Assembly (NCBI GenBank): GCA_030272585.1
Contig: BSYQ01000009.1
Span: 2,418,001 to 2,482,000, forward strand
DNA length: 64,000 nucleotides
Origin: Bryopsis sp. KO-2023
Lineage: Eukaryota; Chlorophyta; Ulvophyceae; Bryopsidales; Bryopsidaceae
Direction of reading: 5' to 3'
Both the position numbers and the translations under genes were made by a program. Shown here one piece after another: positions 1-11,721 of the stretch; position 1 is the stretch's first letter, and each line of letters opens with the position of its first letter. The notes under the pieces are model-generated. The model ran no database searches. It saw only the letters and a list, made by a program, of their open reading frames with translations, and had not been told where the DNA came from.

Positions 1-1612
1 CCTCCGCAACAGTGCCAACTGTTTCCGGGACCTCCTCCTCTTTCATTGGGGCATCTCCACCGGAGGTACCATCCACCTGATCCATCCGATCCTCCGATTT
101 CAAATTTACAGTGGTGGTGTCATTTTCCCCTCGGTTTGCTAGTTCACACTCGGAGCCTCCATCCACAGAAGTAGGGTCCACTGTGGCCCCTTCTTCGGCA
201 TTTTCTCCCATCAACTCTGCACCTCCATCCTCGCTCCCTGGAATGGGAGTTGCAGTAGAGCTGATGGGTGTTGGTCCCGGGGTGGTTGACTCGAACCTCC
301 TGCCCCTCAAAGCAAACAGCCTTTCGAACCCCTCCGAAGCTTGTTTGTCCAGCACCTGCTTTGCATTCTCTGCGGATGAGGGGTGGGTGTATTCTACAAA
401 AGCATAGTCCTTGCTGGCCCCCTCCTTGTTCCGCAAAACGAAGCACCTCTCCACGCTCCCAAACTGAGTCATTGTCGCCTTCAAATTCTCGTCCACATGG
501 AGGTCTTTCGGAAGGTTGCACACGAAAATTGTCGTCCTGAGCTCGGGAGCATCGAACGATAGCTGGGAATTCCCTAAGCTGAGTTTCTCTGACGTGAGTT
601 TCGCAACAAAGTATTTCGCCCTCTTCCACGTGTCCCCATCTTCAGTTCCGTCGTCAGATGGAATATCAACCTCGTCAACTGGCGCCAGGTTCTCGAGTCG
701 ATTGGCGTCCTCCTCCGTTTTCATCCTGTCACCCAACTCGACCTCCCCATTCTGCGGGCCGCCGTTCGTGCCTGCTCCCTCGCCCTGCTCCTCGCATTCC
801 CCGTCAGTATTAACCGTCGATGGCGGACCTCCGTCGCCCTCAGCGTTTTCTGGCTTAGCTTCCGCAGGCGTTGCCGACACGTCGCCATCTATTTTTGCCG
901 CCGTTCTTATTCCGTCGTTTTCTTGTTTGCACGCGAGCGTCTTCGGCGGGGCGACGGCAGGCTCGTCGACTGCGTCACGCGAACCGAGCCAAGGTAGCGG
1001 AAGAGGTGCTAAACGGACGAGCGCCGTCCGCGGGACGTCCTCCGATATCGCCTCTTCGTAAGCAACCGTTCGTACCGACAACCCAGAATTCTCCAATACC
1101 GATTTCACGGCCCCGAGCTCCGTTCCCACCGGAATCCCTTTGACCACCAGGAGGGGAAAGGGCCTCCATGCCTCAGGAATGTCCATTTTCTCCCACTCAG
1201 GTGGTCCCCATTCCCTGCAACCGTCTTCGTCCCTCTCTTCGCACCCATCCCCCTCCATTCTGACTTCTCCTCCAGCGGATGCCACTAGTGCCGAGGGTTC
1301 GGCCTCCGTTCCCACAGGCTGATCTTCCTTGGACAGAGACTGCGGATCGCCAATCGCGACGCCCACGGCGTCGACACCCTCGACACCATTCACCAACCCC
1401 GACGCTTCGCCATTCTGCTTTTCCCCGTTGGCTTGCGCAGCTTGTACTTCGATAGGTTGGAAGTGAAACTGCGCTCGTTCGTCACCGACAGCCTCCTGTA
1501 TCCGTTCCACCAAGTCAGCCTTCAATCCAGTGGTAGGGAGCCCGCGCGACTCCAGCTCGCCCTGCAGTTCCTTCACTGTCCACTCGTCGAAAGGTTTGCG
1601 CGAAGCGTCCAT
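1..1612 (-). CDS. SAP- and RRM-domain RNA-binding protein, raver-like (partial, runs off left edge)
   Basis: One frame stays open from the ATG at 1612 to the left edge (about 537 codons) with no intron. Residues about 6-40 form a SAP helix-turn-helix (W-T-V-K-E-L-Q-G-E-L-E-S-R-G-L), a DNA/RNA-binding motif of nuclear proteins such as SAFB and hnRNP U. A second folded stretch near residues 155-200 (LLVVKGIPVGTELGAVKS) may be a degenerate RRM. After an acidic linker, a clear RRM lies at about 355-440, with RNP2 TIFVCNLP and an RNP1-like segment KDYAFVEY. The wording around FGSVERCFVL resembles RRM2 of raver (PTB-binding) proteins. An acidic, Ser/Thr-rich tail follows. Likely role: nuclear RNA processing or chromatin-linked RNA binding. 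The SAP and RRM calls are secure; the raver relationship is an inference from short similarity. The C-terminus lies outside the window. Confidence 0.8.
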   Translation of the reverse strand, partial: MDASRKPFDEWTVKELQGELESRGLPTTGLKADLVERIQEAVGDERAQFHFQPIEVQAAQANGEKQNGEASGLVNGVEGVDAVGVAIGDPQSLSKEDQPVGTEAEPSALVASAGGEVRMEGDGCEERDEDGCREWGPPEWEKMDIPEAWRPFPLLVVKGIPVGTELGAVKSVLENSGLSVRTVAYEEAISEDVPRTALVRLAPLPLPWLGSRDAVDEPAVAPPKTLACKQENDGIRTAAKIDGDVSATPAEAKPENAEGDGGPPSTVNTDGECEEQGEGAGTNGGPQNGEVELGDRMKTEEDANRLENLAPVDEVDIPSDDGTEDGDTWKRAKYFVAKLTSEKLSLGNSQLSFDAPELRTTIFVCNLPKDLHVDENLKATMTQFGSVERCFVLRNKEGASKDYAFVEYTHPSSAENAKQVLDKQASEGFERLFALRGRRFESTTPGPTPISSTATPIPGSEDGGAELMGENAEEGATVDPTSVDGGSECELANRGENDTTTVNLKSEDRMDQVDGTSGGDAPMKEEEVPETVGTVAE

Positions 1613-4452
1613 AGCAACCTGGGCTTCCAACTCGTGACCGTTTTCTGGTTTTGTGGGGGTGGGACGCACATGTGACTGACATGGCGGCTCAGGTGAATCA
1701 CCCGTTGCGCCCGTGATATTGCTCGAAGAAATTAGTCACCAACATCTTAATCCCAACCCATCAAAAGCGCCTGGGTTGCCTCCGAGGTAAGAACCCAGCA
1801 AGCTGGCTGTCTGTTCTGGCACCGCTTTGCTGAAAACAGCGGACCCCCTCCTTTTTTGGCGCCGATTCCATCCCCCAGGGTCCGACGTATCTAACTATGG
1901 TCGCTCTCCGAACCTCGCCCCCCCCCCCCAAAAAAAAAAAGACTTTACAGTAGATCAAGTGCAACGAATCAGGTGGCGCAGACAGCTCCCTCCCCACCAG
2001 GAAACGCGGCCAGGATCGTTTCGTTTTATTCGAAAAAAAAATGATTTACAATCTATCCCAGCTTAAAGACTAAAATCCTGAACTAGCTCAATAGCCCACA
2101 TTCTTTCACAGGAGAGATGGGCCAGCTCTCAAACCACTGCAACTGTATGCTAAGGATTGCTAGGCACCTGTCCCAGAAAGACCCAATTCTGGAAAAGCTA
2201 AGAGTTCCATTTCGAAACTCCTAAAATAGGTGTCAACATTACTCATTCGATTCGTCCATTTTTTTTTTTTGCCTGGTTTATCCCTTACCCCACCCTTGCC
2301 ACTGGGTCCCAGTGCTTGAAATCGCTCCCATAGTTGACAAGACTATCCCGCCCTCCCCAAGCGCAAAATAAAAAAAGAAAAGAAAAGAAAAAAATAATAA
2401 AAAAAAAGAAAAAGAGAGAGAAAAGAAAAGCAGACATCCAACACGGACAACAAACAAAGTCAATTTTTTGTTCTCAAATTTTGAGGGTTGCAACTTTTCT
2501 TTGCTACAAACACTGAGATCTGGGTATTATGCAGACGAGGCCCTATCCAATGTATCTGTTAATCTTTTTTTTTTTGCTTCTTTTTCAAATGCCCCACCCC
2601 CCTTTCCCCAAGAAAAAAAGAAGAAGGTGCAACATGATTCCAGGCTTCCCATCCTCTCGCTGATACGTCCCCAAAACAATCCTATGACTAACCAGCACCA
2701 AATCCAGGTCAGCTTATAAATGTCAAACCACACACAACACCACCAACGTAACCCAATGCTTCCCCAACCCCCCCTTCCCCCGTTTTCAGTTGTGACGCAA
2801 CCGAATCAAATGTTCTGGACAGATCACAAGGGTCAACCTCAACTTCACAGCAAAAAAGCGAATCGAACCTCGAACTCATAAAAGTACAGTACCGCTCACA
2901 AAGGCCAGCTATCAAACCTGGGCTTTCATCTGATCAAATGCACTGATCAGAATGGGAAGAAGAACCAAAAAAAAAATAAAAAAAAATAGACCATAATCTG
3001 AGTCCATGACGTCTGAAAGTGCTGCTCTGATATAAAACAAAACCAGGCGAAAGGAATGTACCTCTGAATCTCCCTCAACCCCAACTCCCAAACACGAAAC
3101 CATGGTGAGTATCGTCAGGCTGGAGCGAGTGGCTCCAGCTGTTTGTTTTTTTTTGTTCTAAAGTTTTATTTTTGGGCGCAGGCATGCCAAAACACTAAGG
3201 AGTCTGGAAAAAAGACGACCGGGTGGCCTGTTCCCAGATTTTTTTTTCCCCCCCTTCTGACGGCAGAGACCCTTGGAGAAGAAGGGAGGTGATTACAGCC
3301 CGTTGAAGATATCAAGTGCATCAATTCTTCTCCTGAAACGGAGTCATGCGATAAGTCACAGAGACTCCATTCCATTTTTTCGATTCCATTCCATTCTTTT
3401 TTTTTTCTTTTTTTTTTCTGTTTTTCTTTTTTTTTTTGAATAGCTTGCGACTCGCTGATGCCAAAAGGCTTGATCGAAATGGACAGTTGACTTCACCCCA
3501 CCCTCCCCGAGGTGGCCAATGAACGAGGTGCATAACTATCAGGAGGGCCAAAAGGGGGAAGCAAGAAGAAAAAAAAAATGTGATCCTTGCCAATGGATAA
3601 TCCCATCCGTCAAACTTTTTTTTTTTTTTTTTCTTTGTCGCTTTTTTTTGTGCGTGCGTGTATGTTTTTTTTTTCCTTTTTCTTTTTCTTTTCTTTTTCT
3701 TTTTTTTTTTTGTTGTTTCTCTCTCCCTCCTTACCGCAGACCGGCTTCACGATAATTAATTTTTTGGTTGTTTTTTTTTTTTTTTAGTGCAGCACCATGT
3801 TGTGTCACTCCGCCTTACAGTCACGAGTCAAATGTACATCGCGAGGCAAATCCTTTCTTGGCCGTACAGGGGTGGTCGATCCCGAACCACAATAGAACAA
3901 GTTAAAAAAAAAAGAAGAAAATTTGCCACCAGTTAGACACCTTTCTACAACCTGCTAGATATCCCCTTCTTGGCTGCCGGGAATTTGTATACAATGTGTA
4001 GTATCCATTCTTTCCAAAGGGACGCCCTCGACTACAGGTGCAGCGGGTGGAACAAGTGTACTAACATAGGCTGTCAAGAATGGGACTCCACGAGTGCCTG
4101 GTAAGGGCTGATCTTGGGTTTGAACTCTGGCTATGGGGCCAACCTGCTAGATGGAAAACTGCACCGTTTGGGGGAAAAAAAAGAAAAAAAAAAGAAAATC
4201 TGGAATGCACAAGGATCCCCGATCGACACTTTCCTCCCAGTTTCGCAAAAAACCTGAATCTAAGACCAAAGTGGAGCCTATAAAATCGGGCACTTTCAGT
4301 TTCATTTACTGTGGGTTCTTTCTATCAAACCTCGTTTCAGTCTTGGATTTTTTTTTCCGCTCAGTAGGTGTTTGTTTGCCTTCTTAAAAAAAAATGTTCG
4401 ACTTTTGATGCTATTTACAATTTGACGTGAAATTTGGATGGGTTTTTCTTGG
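1613..4452. other. Intergenic: promoter side of the SAP/RRM gene and 3' flank of the next gene
   Basis: I see no supportable exon here. The sequence is dominated by homopolymer and pyrimidine/purine tracts, for example 2380-2440 (A/G-rich), 3395-3440 and 3617-3785 (T-rich), and a C run at 1919-1929. Short open frames on both strands are low-complexity (Lys- or Phe-rich). The right-hand part must include the 3' UTR of the minus-strand gene ending at 4453. Confidence 0.6.
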
Positions 4453-5155
4453 TTAGCCTACCGGTTGGGCTACTAGTTGTCGTCTCTGCGGCCAACCCTC
4501 CTCCACGAATTTCCTCCTCATCACGACTGCTGTTGTGGTGTGCAGCACGGAGAGGGCCCCAGCCAAAATTGTCAGCTGCCAGCTATTTGACAGCCAGGTA
4601 AACACTACCACCACCACCCAGAGTGCACTGAATATCACGTTGGAGTGGTACAATGAGCAGCAAGACCGTCCGCAGCGGTCATTCAGAGATTGCGTCCAGC
4701 AACAGAAGTTTGGGTTTGGCCACTGGACGGACACAATGAAACCTGATCCAGCCAAAAAGTAACTCACAGCGGATACCACCCATATCGGTCTCCTGAAAAG
4801 ACCGCAGAATTTTTTTGATTGCTCCCCCCAACCCCTTGGGTCAAAAAATTAAGCTGAGAGAAACGCTGGGTCAGAAACTGGCAGTGGTGCCAGGACAGAA
4901 TTTTGCTTGAAAATGCTGTGTTGAACCCTATATTTTTGTCCTACCTGAAACTAGGGTAGTTATTGAGGTCACCAACAGAACGCCTCCCGCGAGAAATATC
5001 AGGATCGAAATGATCGTGATAATTCTGGAGTTGGCATCGTTACCCGAATTGCCAGTGGTACTGTTCGATTTGGAAGCCCCAGCAGATGCAGCCAGAAGGC
5101 TGAGCAGGACAACAGCCAGTAGTGCGCTACTGAACGGTTGCCCTTGCTGCTTCAT
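4453..5155 (-). CDS. Small multi-pass membrane protein with signal peptide, unknown family
   Basis: Two exons, 5155-4945 and 4742-4453, join in phase 1 (TCAG|GTAGG donor, GGATCAG| acceptor) to give 166 aa. The start begins MKQQGQPFSSALLAVVLL, a typical signal peptide or first membrane helix, followed by a short Ser/Asn/Thr-rich loop with possible N-glycosylation sites. A second hydrophobic helix (IITIISILIFLAGGVLLV) lies just before the splice site. After it comes a loop with several cysteines (CCW, CGRSCC), then two more hydrophobic stretches (VIFSALWVVVVVFTWL and LTILAGALSVLH) and a short basic tail. I read it as a four-helix protein or a three-helix protein with cleaved signal. I recognise no family. 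Correct phase and hydrophobic pattern across the junction support a real gene; function is unknown. Confidence 0.6.
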
Positions 5156-7038
5156 ATGCCACTCACTGCAACCACACCAGATCACACCCAAATTTTTCAA
5201 ACTGAAGGTCCCTTTTTTGTTCATTCCCTCGCTCCCTCCCCACAGAAGTGTCACTTTTTCGACGCCTTGACGTTCGAACTTGCGTTATCCCAAGGTGCCA
5301 CCACGAGTACCAGGAGGCGATACGAACAAAAAAAAAAAACACTTGTGTTTCCGCAAGTAAATATAGACGTACAGTTTGTGTGAGACATGTACAAGTGAAA
5401 ACCACTTCGGGAGAAGCGTCCCTCGTTCTGACACCGTTTTTTTTCTTCAACGTTGTGCCTCGACCTTTTGGGCTTTTTCCCTTCTGCAGAGATCCGATAC
5501 AGATACCACCACAGTTTTACGTTATCGACCGAAAAGCATGGGAACTCCATATCCTTGCCTGCCTCCCTTCTCGCCCACCAAACGAACCCGTCGGAAATAC
5601 TTCCTTGGCGACGGTTTCACCCAAGGATCCTTCTGGTGAATAGTTATTTCCTTTCTTTCATCAATAACTTGTGACCAAGCGAAGTTCCCTTTGTTTCCGG
5701 AAGGCAGCCTCGCTGTGGACACTGAAATTCGTACTCGAGCGCGTCGGGAGGTCTGGGAGTGGAGTGGTGCGGGAAACTGTCCTCGAGTCCAGGCCCTACC
5801 CCAGCTGTAGGGGATTCCCCTATCTCCTCGTGTTCTTTTCACCGTTGGGAACGATCTTATGCATGGCCGAGGTCATTAGAAATTAGCTGATGTGTGGCCG
5901 CCAATCGCGCTCACGTAAATTCGGACAGTCAAGCTCTTCAAGAAATTCTGAGTTTCGTGGCATGTGTATTTGTGCCCGAACATCTCAAGTACTCCCTGCT
6001 TTGGCTCCCCACGTGCCCGTGGAATTGTCACACCGTCTGCTGGCCACATTCCAGCTCTGGTAACGGTCCCCACGGGATTCTTTCCTTTTCCCGGGGGGGG
6101 GTAAGGGGAAGTCCGCGTGCAGAAAACTGTAGCCTGGGTAGAGCAACTAGCCCTGTGTATACATACCCGCAGCGACGGGTGCCTAACTGTGCCCTGTCGG
6201 GCGGTCGATGCAGGAGGGGTGCTTGAACTGAACATTTGAGAAGTACGATTTCGTTGGTCAGCCACTGAACTTTGATGGCACCTCGGGTTGTGCATAACGA
6301 GACAGCAGCGTCGGTTACTGAGCTGAGCAGTTACGGTTGGAGGTGTCACATTGGAGCATCAGAAAGATTGGTGTTTTCACCTCGTTGCATGTTCAGTTCG
6401 CGGGTCACACTCTGGAGTTTCTGTTTCGAGTGGAGCAAACTGGCACACACAAGTCTGCAGTACCTGTCCATTGTTTCATCATTTGCTCAATACCACCTTT
6501 TCCTTTGCTACACACTTCTGTTGTAAACTATTTTTTTTTCCCTCGAAAATTTAAGTGTGGATGTTTTCTGATTGAACGATAGAGATCAACTCCTATGATT
6601 ACAGTCAAAATTCTTGAAAAAAACACAATCAATCTCTCTACTCGGAAAAAAAATGAATCTACAAAATAACATCGATTAATGATATCTACCACAACCTTTT
6701 TCCCCCAGACCCCTACAAATAATTGTTCCAGTTATAAGCAACCATAACCAAATAACCCTCACCATAACCTGTCTAAACGGTGCTGCAAATGAATCCCAAA
6801 GCATTGGTGCCATCATTGAAGTACTAAGGTGACCCATGATACGGCATAACGTAAAAAAAATGCCAAAAAAGCAAGGGAAAAAAGGCATGCAAGGCCTCAT
6901 CATCATGAATGCCCCCCGTCTGCTTCCAACAATAAAAAAAACCCTGCCAACCATTGTACAAAAAAAAGTCTCCCCCCCCAACCTCCCCTGCAAATAAACC
7001 AGACAGTTTTTCAAAATCGGATTTTTACCCCCCCCCCC
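5156..7038. other. Intergenic, no supportable gene
   Basis: This lies between two minus-strand genes. Open frames at 5876-6349 (-) and 5248-5643 (+) lack domains, splice-consistent neighbours or convincing composition. The stretch should hold the promoter of the small membrane-protein gene and the 3' UTR of the PHD-finger gene. An 11-base C run (7028-7038) directly follows the stop codon of the latter. Confidence 0.5.
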
Positions 7039-10000
7039 TCAATGTCCATTTGATGTGCCAGCTTTCGATGTGGCGCCTTGGTTGCTGTCGACGCATGTCA
7101 GACATTTGAAATACTCTGGGACTTCCTCATCATCCCTGAAACCCATACATCTGGTGTGCATCCACAACCCACACTGATCGCAAGCCACCATGCGGGCACC
7201 ATCATCATCCTCGGCCCGGCAACGACAAAACACTTCCCAATCCTCAATTCCCCCCGCATGCCTCAACTCCAGCTCCGGCCGATAATTACACCCCCTCACT
7301 CGAATTTCGGGGGGTGGCATTAGTAGCCGTCCCTCCGAGGAGAACCTCAAACCATCTATGTTGGTGATCCTCCAATTTTGGAACATTCCGTACACGTTTC
7401 TGAATGTTCGGAGTATTTCCTGAGTGATCTCATGGAGGGGCATTTTGTCTGACACCAACACCGGCTCAGCAGGAGGCAGCCGTCGAAAGAACGACGGAGG
7501 TTTCATGTAAGTCCCATCATTCATCCTGGAAAAAGAAGAAAACCACCGAGAAAGCGATCAATTTCCAAGCTGTGGAGATTGCTGATGAAATTGTGATTTT
7601 AATCGTCCAGTTAGAATCAAATAAATGTTTAAAACAACTGTACGAAATGATCAATCCTCTCTTCTTTCACAAAACCCTACCCGGAACGGTCAAAAACTCA
7701 CCTGTGTGGATGATCTGGCGGAATCGTGGGCTCCAGCTCCACTCGACACATCAACCTGATGAATTTCCCTCCGTCCGCAGCACCGGGCAACGGCCTTTTC
7801 ATCCAAAGCCGATCGTAATTCTTGACAAACAGCTTCGTGTCTTTCAGCACTTGGACGCTCTGAGGAAATTCCTTCAAAAACAGCCGCCTGTATCCGTTCG
7901 GCCCTTGCAGGGCCGGCTTGTAAACCTCCAGTACATTCTGATAGAAATACAGCAGGTCTGCGAGAACCTGTGGTGAACAAATCACTCATATTCAAAACTG
8001 GAAGCTGCCACGACCATCAGAATAGATTTTACTAACTTGATTCTTATTTCCTTGAGGAATTTTTTTTTCACTCAGTCCACTGTGGAAACGGGCAATAGCG
8101 TATTCAGCTGAAGAAGTCGTTTTTACCTGATTTTTTGCTGTGAAGGGTGCACCCGGAACAGGCCCTTTGCGGGCATTCATCTGCATGGACAGCGCCACTG
8201 TGCTCACATATTGATGCAACCACGGATCCACCACTTCAGGGATTCCATTAGCTTGCCTGGAAAAAATACAAAAAAACACTTTTATTCAATGTCCAATGCT
8301 TTGTGTTTTGGCTGGCTACGCTTTCAGGCACTGTGCACCGCAACAACAGAAAATAAACATTCAAGCCAAGGTAATTTCATATTTCATGTGCTTGAGAGGA
8401 GGGGGCACCTACTTTCTCCGTGGATCGGCCATAGCATCCATCTTCAATCTTTTGTTTTGCTCCGCTGCATGAGCAACGGAGGCCGCCCCTCGACTGGACC
8501 GTTTCCTCCTTGGATGCGAAGTTATGCACGGGCTATCATCCGCTGGGACACCCTCCCGCTCAACCACCTGTGCCTGTCGTAACATTTTTTTCCAAAAAAG
8601 ACAGTCAATCTCCAGCCATCTCACTACAACCACCACCAACACAATGCTTGATTTCACTCGAAGCATACCTCCTTGTTGGCACTATCCTCCCTCAATAACG
8701 CCCAGGTTTTCTTCTTCGGCTCGCTAGGCGGACAATTCTCCTTCACTTTCTTCTTGTTCGGGCCTCGACCCACTACCACCCCTGGCTGTGCGCAAAGCCA
8801 CACATACAGCCGTGACAGAAATTGCTCAAATCGATCCAAGGAATTCCCAGCAACCGCTCCAGGACCAGGGGCAACCTCCAAAGTCTCTTCGACCATCATG
8901 GACAGGGGGTCAGGGCCCCCCATTGCAGATACCTCCTCCAATTCCATTTTTTGGAACAGGAAGTAGTTGCATCGTCCGATTTTGCTACGGGTCCTGATCA
9001 AAAAAACAGCTCCATGATAAGAACCTCGTTTACGGCTCGATTTCATTCCACACACCACTACTCCGCATACATTCCAGCACATCCTCGACTGTTGTGTAGA
9101 CTGGCATGAAAAGTGTGTTGAGGCCTACTTGTAGATGATGAAGCCACTGAACAGCGTGTTTGAAATCCTCCCTAAAACCCAATCAGCCAGGACGCGGTCG
9201 TGGGCTGTTGAGTACAAGTTTTCCCTCAGCTCTTGTAACCTCACCCACCGGCCCTCCACTGTCTGACACAGAACCACAAACAGTATTTCACTCAAAACCC
9301 CATCCGATTCGATCAATCTCTTCACATGCACACACACCCAGGCCAAGGTTCTCTACGAGCAAAGTAAAGCTCCGGTCGCGCACCCACCTGGATAACTCCC
9401 AGGACAATTCGCATGAATTCGCTGAGCTTCGATGCTGAATACATTCTCGGGCCCTCCAGCAACGCCTGCGGATTGAAAGGCTTGATCTTTGGTTTGATCA
9501 GGTCGACCGGCGGTTCGCTGGGTGCCTTTTTCCGAGCATTACGAATCGTGGTGCTGCCTCCGGAATCCCCGTTTGCACCTTGCGGGCAGCGATTGTTGCA
9601 AGCAAGTTCTGGTGGGGTGGCCAAGGATGCATCTTCCATCTCAAATTTCCGCTTGATGCTTTTCTTTGGGGCCGCCTCCAGGGGACGTCCATTCCCCTCG
9701 GCCACCTGTCGTGACAGCATTAAGAAATCCCCTGATCGCCTGGCCTCCTCCTGACTGGGGCAGCAGGCATTGGCTCCCGTTGGCAGAGGACTGCCGCTCA
9801 CAGGATCTGATGGGATTGCTCCCATGTCTGACCTGGGGTTGGGGCGCCACCAGTTGCGTCTGGGCTCAGAAGCACCTCTTCCAGGTTCATCAGTTTTGAT
9901 TCTGGAAAAGTTATTCAGCCCCTCTTCCACTTTCACCTCAGGCAAACCCACAGCAAGGCAGCCATCCCCAGACAGGCCGGGTGACTTCGCCAAAGCCACA

Positions 10001-11721
10001 CCCCAACCTCCCCACCGCTTGGGCCCATGCCTAGTTTCAGTGGAAGGTCCAGACGGTCCAGGAAAGATACCGCCCGCAGTCTCAGGTGCAAAACAGGGAA
10101 TGCTTACAGGTGGTCCCTGTGGGTCCAACCCAACAAAAGCAGACTTTTGCAGGGATTCGATTGACCTCTCCAAGCAGTCCCAGCTTCTCGGAACCGACGG
10201 TCCAGAGCCAGGAGAACCAATTTGCGGTTGATTGGAAGCTTGGGCAACCGCAAATTTCAGCGCTTCGACCTCATTTTTCGACAATTCGCACACCTGCGCC
10301 AGCCAGTCCCCAACCGTCGTCGCCTCCTTATCGCCCACTCGTCTGTATCGTTCGATGATCCGCACGAGCGACGGGTCGAGCTCCTCGAAGTCGTGGATCA
10401 ATCTGTCTAGACAAGCGCGGTTCGTCACTTCCAAGGCGCGGCACCACTGCGCCTTGGAGGTGTTGTAGCCACCCCTACCGAAAGCGTAGCCCCACCTGCC
10501 GTACCATGTCCTCTTTTCCGCGACAGTCGTCAGAACGCGGAGCAGCATCCCTTTCCGGTTGGAGACGTCCTCGATAGAAATGCTGCGCGCCTGCAGCACG
10601 TCGCAGAGAGAGTCCCAAAGCGTCATCACCTGACGACCCGTCAACAGCGGCGAGCCTCCCTCCAGCCCGTTAATCCGCAAAAGATGGCCGAAGCCGTTGC
10701 AGTGGATTATCCCGTGCAACAGGTGGGCCTTGTTCTCCAGCGACTGAACGGGATGCTCTAGGGTTTTCCCCCTCTGCGCCATGGAGACGGGCAGAGTGGC
10801 ATCGTTGGGCGCAGGCAAGATCAAGTGATATTTTCGGGTTGAAACGGGGTGATGCTGCCATCCTGGAAATAACAATAAATGCTTTTAGGAACCCCTTTAT
10901 GCTCAAGCCCGCCGAACAGGTGCCTCACGAAGAGGGTCGACGGATTCCGCTTTGGGCATTCTGCCGCCAAGAAGCACCCCTGAAGGCAGAAAGTCAACGC
11001 AATACATCCCAACGAAGCGCACTATTTTTGGCATGAAAGGCAGAAGCAGGTGCTCGGGACGAGACTGACGCGAATTCCCCCAAGTGCCAGAGGTCGCCCG
11101 CAATTCCACAAGCAAGCAAAGATGAAAACAGAAATTGACCCAGGCCAAAAGAAAAGGGAGGTAGGGCTGCCTCCAGGGGATGCCGACCGAACAGCGCCGT
11201 GCATAACGGCGCAGAGAGACGTTTGGTCGCGTTACATTTCTTTGAACAAAGGAACGACACGACGGCCGACTTTACTGTTTTCCAACGCCGCTTCCAACAG
11301 GCATGCGCCAATTCACAACAGCACGCCGGGGCGGTCATGAAAACCAACGCCAAGCGAGAATACCGAAAAGAACAGCAGAGGAAAACGGCGACGACGAAAT
11401 TCTTGACGGGACCACGACCGTGAACCCTTTCGACAAAATCAGAGCGAAGCGCTCACCGTTGCAGCGACATTGCTCGCAGCTGACGTTAGAAAGATGCTGA
11501 AACTTCTCCTCGTAGACCTGCAGCTTCAGCTCAACCAGGTCGGATGCCAGCGGAACCACCCATGCGCGCCAGGGCCACAGCCCAGCGACGTTCACTTCGT
11601 CGCCGCACTTCCTCAAAAACACGCGAGTGTTTTGCCGGAAAGCGCCGTGACAGGAAGGCAACTGCCTGAGGATCCAAGGAGCGCCAGGACAGGGAGGCGA
11701 ATCTTCATCGTCCAAAGCCAT
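7039..11721 (-). CDS. MMD1: PHD-finger protein of the plant MS1/MMD1 (DUET) family
   Basis: Eight exons (11721-11457, 10862-9388, 9262-9129, 8993-8669, 8573-8413, 8256-8127, 7967-7702, 7525-7039) join in phase at every junction to 1080 aa. Family landmarks of land-plant MALE STERILITY1/MMD1 appear in order: LRKCGDEVNV near the N-terminus, EQCRCNG joined across intron 1 to WQHHPVSTRKYH, then HGIIHCNGFGHLLRINGLEG and WYGRWGYAFGRGGY. A C-terminal PHD finger (about 1019-1063) has the C-x-C start (CRCRAEDDDG), ACDQCGLWMHTRC and CLTC. Exon 2 adds a long insertion rich in Pro, Ser and Gly (roughly residues 300-480). The land-plant proteins are nuclear transcription or chromatin factors of meiosis and tapetum, and the PHD finger is expected to read histone H3. 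What it does in an alga is unknown; a meiotic or cell-cycle role is only a guess. No frameshift seen. Confidence 0.88.

Noticed and set aside
144-629. 161-codon minus-strand frame overlapping the SAP/RRM gene
   Set aside because: It is an out-of-frame shadow of the longer open frame that carries the SAP and RRM motifs.
2278-3787. Several Phe- or Lys-rich short frames
   Set aside because: They are translations of poly-T/poly-A tracts with no domain or splice context.
5876-6349. 157-codon minus-strand frame
   Set aside because: Thr/Arg/Pro/Ser-rich with no family similarity, no splice partners and a similar-length frame on the other strand.
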